From Nitrosopumilales archaeon CG15_BIG_FIL_POST_REV_8_21_14_020_37_12 (GTDB lineage: Archaea; Thermoproteota; Nitrososphaeria; Nitrososphaerales; Nitrosopumilaceae): a stretch of DNA of 5,869 nt. The stretch covers positions 2,528 to 8,396 of the forward strand of contig PFFZ01000103.1 of the NCBI GenBank assembly GCA_002781805.1, given 5' to 3'. Position 1 is the stretch's first letter; the number at the start of each line of letters is the position of its first letter. The position numbers were made by a program, and so were the translations under genes. The notes under the pieces are model-generated. The model did no database searches, was not told the DNA's origin, and was given only the letters and a program-made list of their open reading frames with translations. Positions 5,592 to 5,869 of the stretch are shown here, piece after piece.

Positions 5592-5619
5592 ATAAAATAT
5601 AGTAAGATCTTTGATATCT
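5592..5619 (+). promoter_or_regulatory. Candidate pstC promoter region
   Basis: Two AT-rich elements lie at workable distances from the pstC GTG: ATAAAATATAG (5592-5602), predicting a start near 5623, and TTGATATCT (5611-5619), centred 26 bases before the GTG and so fitting a leaderless message. The second is part of the imperfect inverted repeat AGATCTTTGATATCT (5605-5619). No Shine-Dalgarno precedes the GTG. Which element is used cannot be decided by eye. Confidence 0.35.
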
Positions 5620-5640
5620 CTAAATTCCTGCCCTAACCAT

Positions 5641-5869
5641 GTGGTCAGAGTAAATCTCACTCCTTCCAAAATTAGAAAAGGGGTAATATCCGATAAAGTT
5701 TTCAAAATAGGCGCAACTCTAGCTGGTGTTTATGTTCTTGTCATGATTGTATTTCTGGCATTTCAACTTGTTTCTGAATCATATCCTATTTGGGAAGAAA
5801 ATGGACTTTCATTTATTACAAAAACAGAATGGAATGCCGTTGAAGGCCGCGAAGACTTTGGTGCGTTAC
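5641..5869 (+). CDS. pstC: Phosphate ABC transporter permease PstC, 3' end beyond the window
   Basis: PstC is one of the two membrane subunits that form the phosphate channel with PstA and are driven by the PstB ATPase. The 76 residues visible show a basic N-terminus (KIRKGVISDKVFK), a first transmembrane helix (about 21-44, GATLAGVYVLVMIVFLAF), and an extracellular stretch with the permease-typical PIWEENGLSFI, a TEWN motif and an FGAL where PstC/PstA proteins carry W-x-P and [FY]GAL before the second helix. GTG at 5641 is the most plausible start: the frame has a stop at 5593 and no ATG; a TTG at 5611 would add ten unlikely residues. The overlapping ATG at 5639 leads to a stop after four codons. 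It is divergent from phoU. pstA and pstB would be expected further right. Confidence 0.85.
   Translation, partial: MVRVNLTPSKIRKGVISDKVFKIGATLAGVYVLVMIVFLAFQLVSESYPIWEENGLSFITKTEWNAVEGREDFGAL

Noticed and set aside
5639..5653. ATG at 5639 as the pstC start
   Set aside because: It reaches a stop after four codons; the overlapping GTG at 5641 opens the PstC frame.

Overview
The window most likely comes from a mesophilic ammonia-oxidising archaeon of the Nitrososphaerota (Thaumarchaeota), probably a Nitrosopumilaceae relative. This is inferred from several traits seen together: low GC; TATA-like boxes about 26 bases before start codons, giving apparently leaderless genes; oligo-T terminators; a PhoU carrying an AbrB/SpoVT DNA-binding domain; an NHL/HYR/RTX secreted protein; and a PstS ending in a WW-containing tail of a type I recall from secreted proteins of this group. 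No 16S or other marker gene is present, so the assignment rests on style and gene content.

Layout, left to right. Bases 1-1065 (+) hold the 3' part of a large extracellular protein with NHL repeats, one HYR domain and ten tandem RTX nonapeptides. Bases 1149-2402 (+) encode PstS, the phosphate-binding protein of the Pst ABC importer, with all recognisable phosphate ligands present. Bases 2436-2741 (-) encode a small single-pass membrane protein of unknown function, convergent with pstS. Bases 2870-4447 (+) encode a 525-residue secreted protein that I do not recognise; it consists of three copies of a domain of about 130 residues (period about 160), each with exactly two cysteines. Bases 4479-5522 (-) encode an AbrB-PhoU protein, convergent with the repeat protein. 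Bases 5641-5869 (+) are the start of pstC, the membrane permease, divergent from phoU and cut by the window edge.

How it fits together: this is a phosphate acquisition locus. PstS captures phosphate outside the cell, PstC (with PstA and PstB presumably beyond the right edge) transports it, and the PhoU-like protein probably senses or regulates the system. The locus is unusual in that pstS is separated from pstC by about 3.2 kb holding two unrecognised envelope proteins and phoU. The three-repeat secreted protein is the best candidate for something undescribed; its position suggests, but does not prove, a role in phosphate scavenging or envelope structure. The intergenic regions are short (31-118 bases) and contain candidate TATA boxes, short inverted repeats, and two small motifs shared between the pstS and phoU/pstC promoter regions. 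No RNA genes, CRISPR arrays, insertion sequences or attachment sites were seen.
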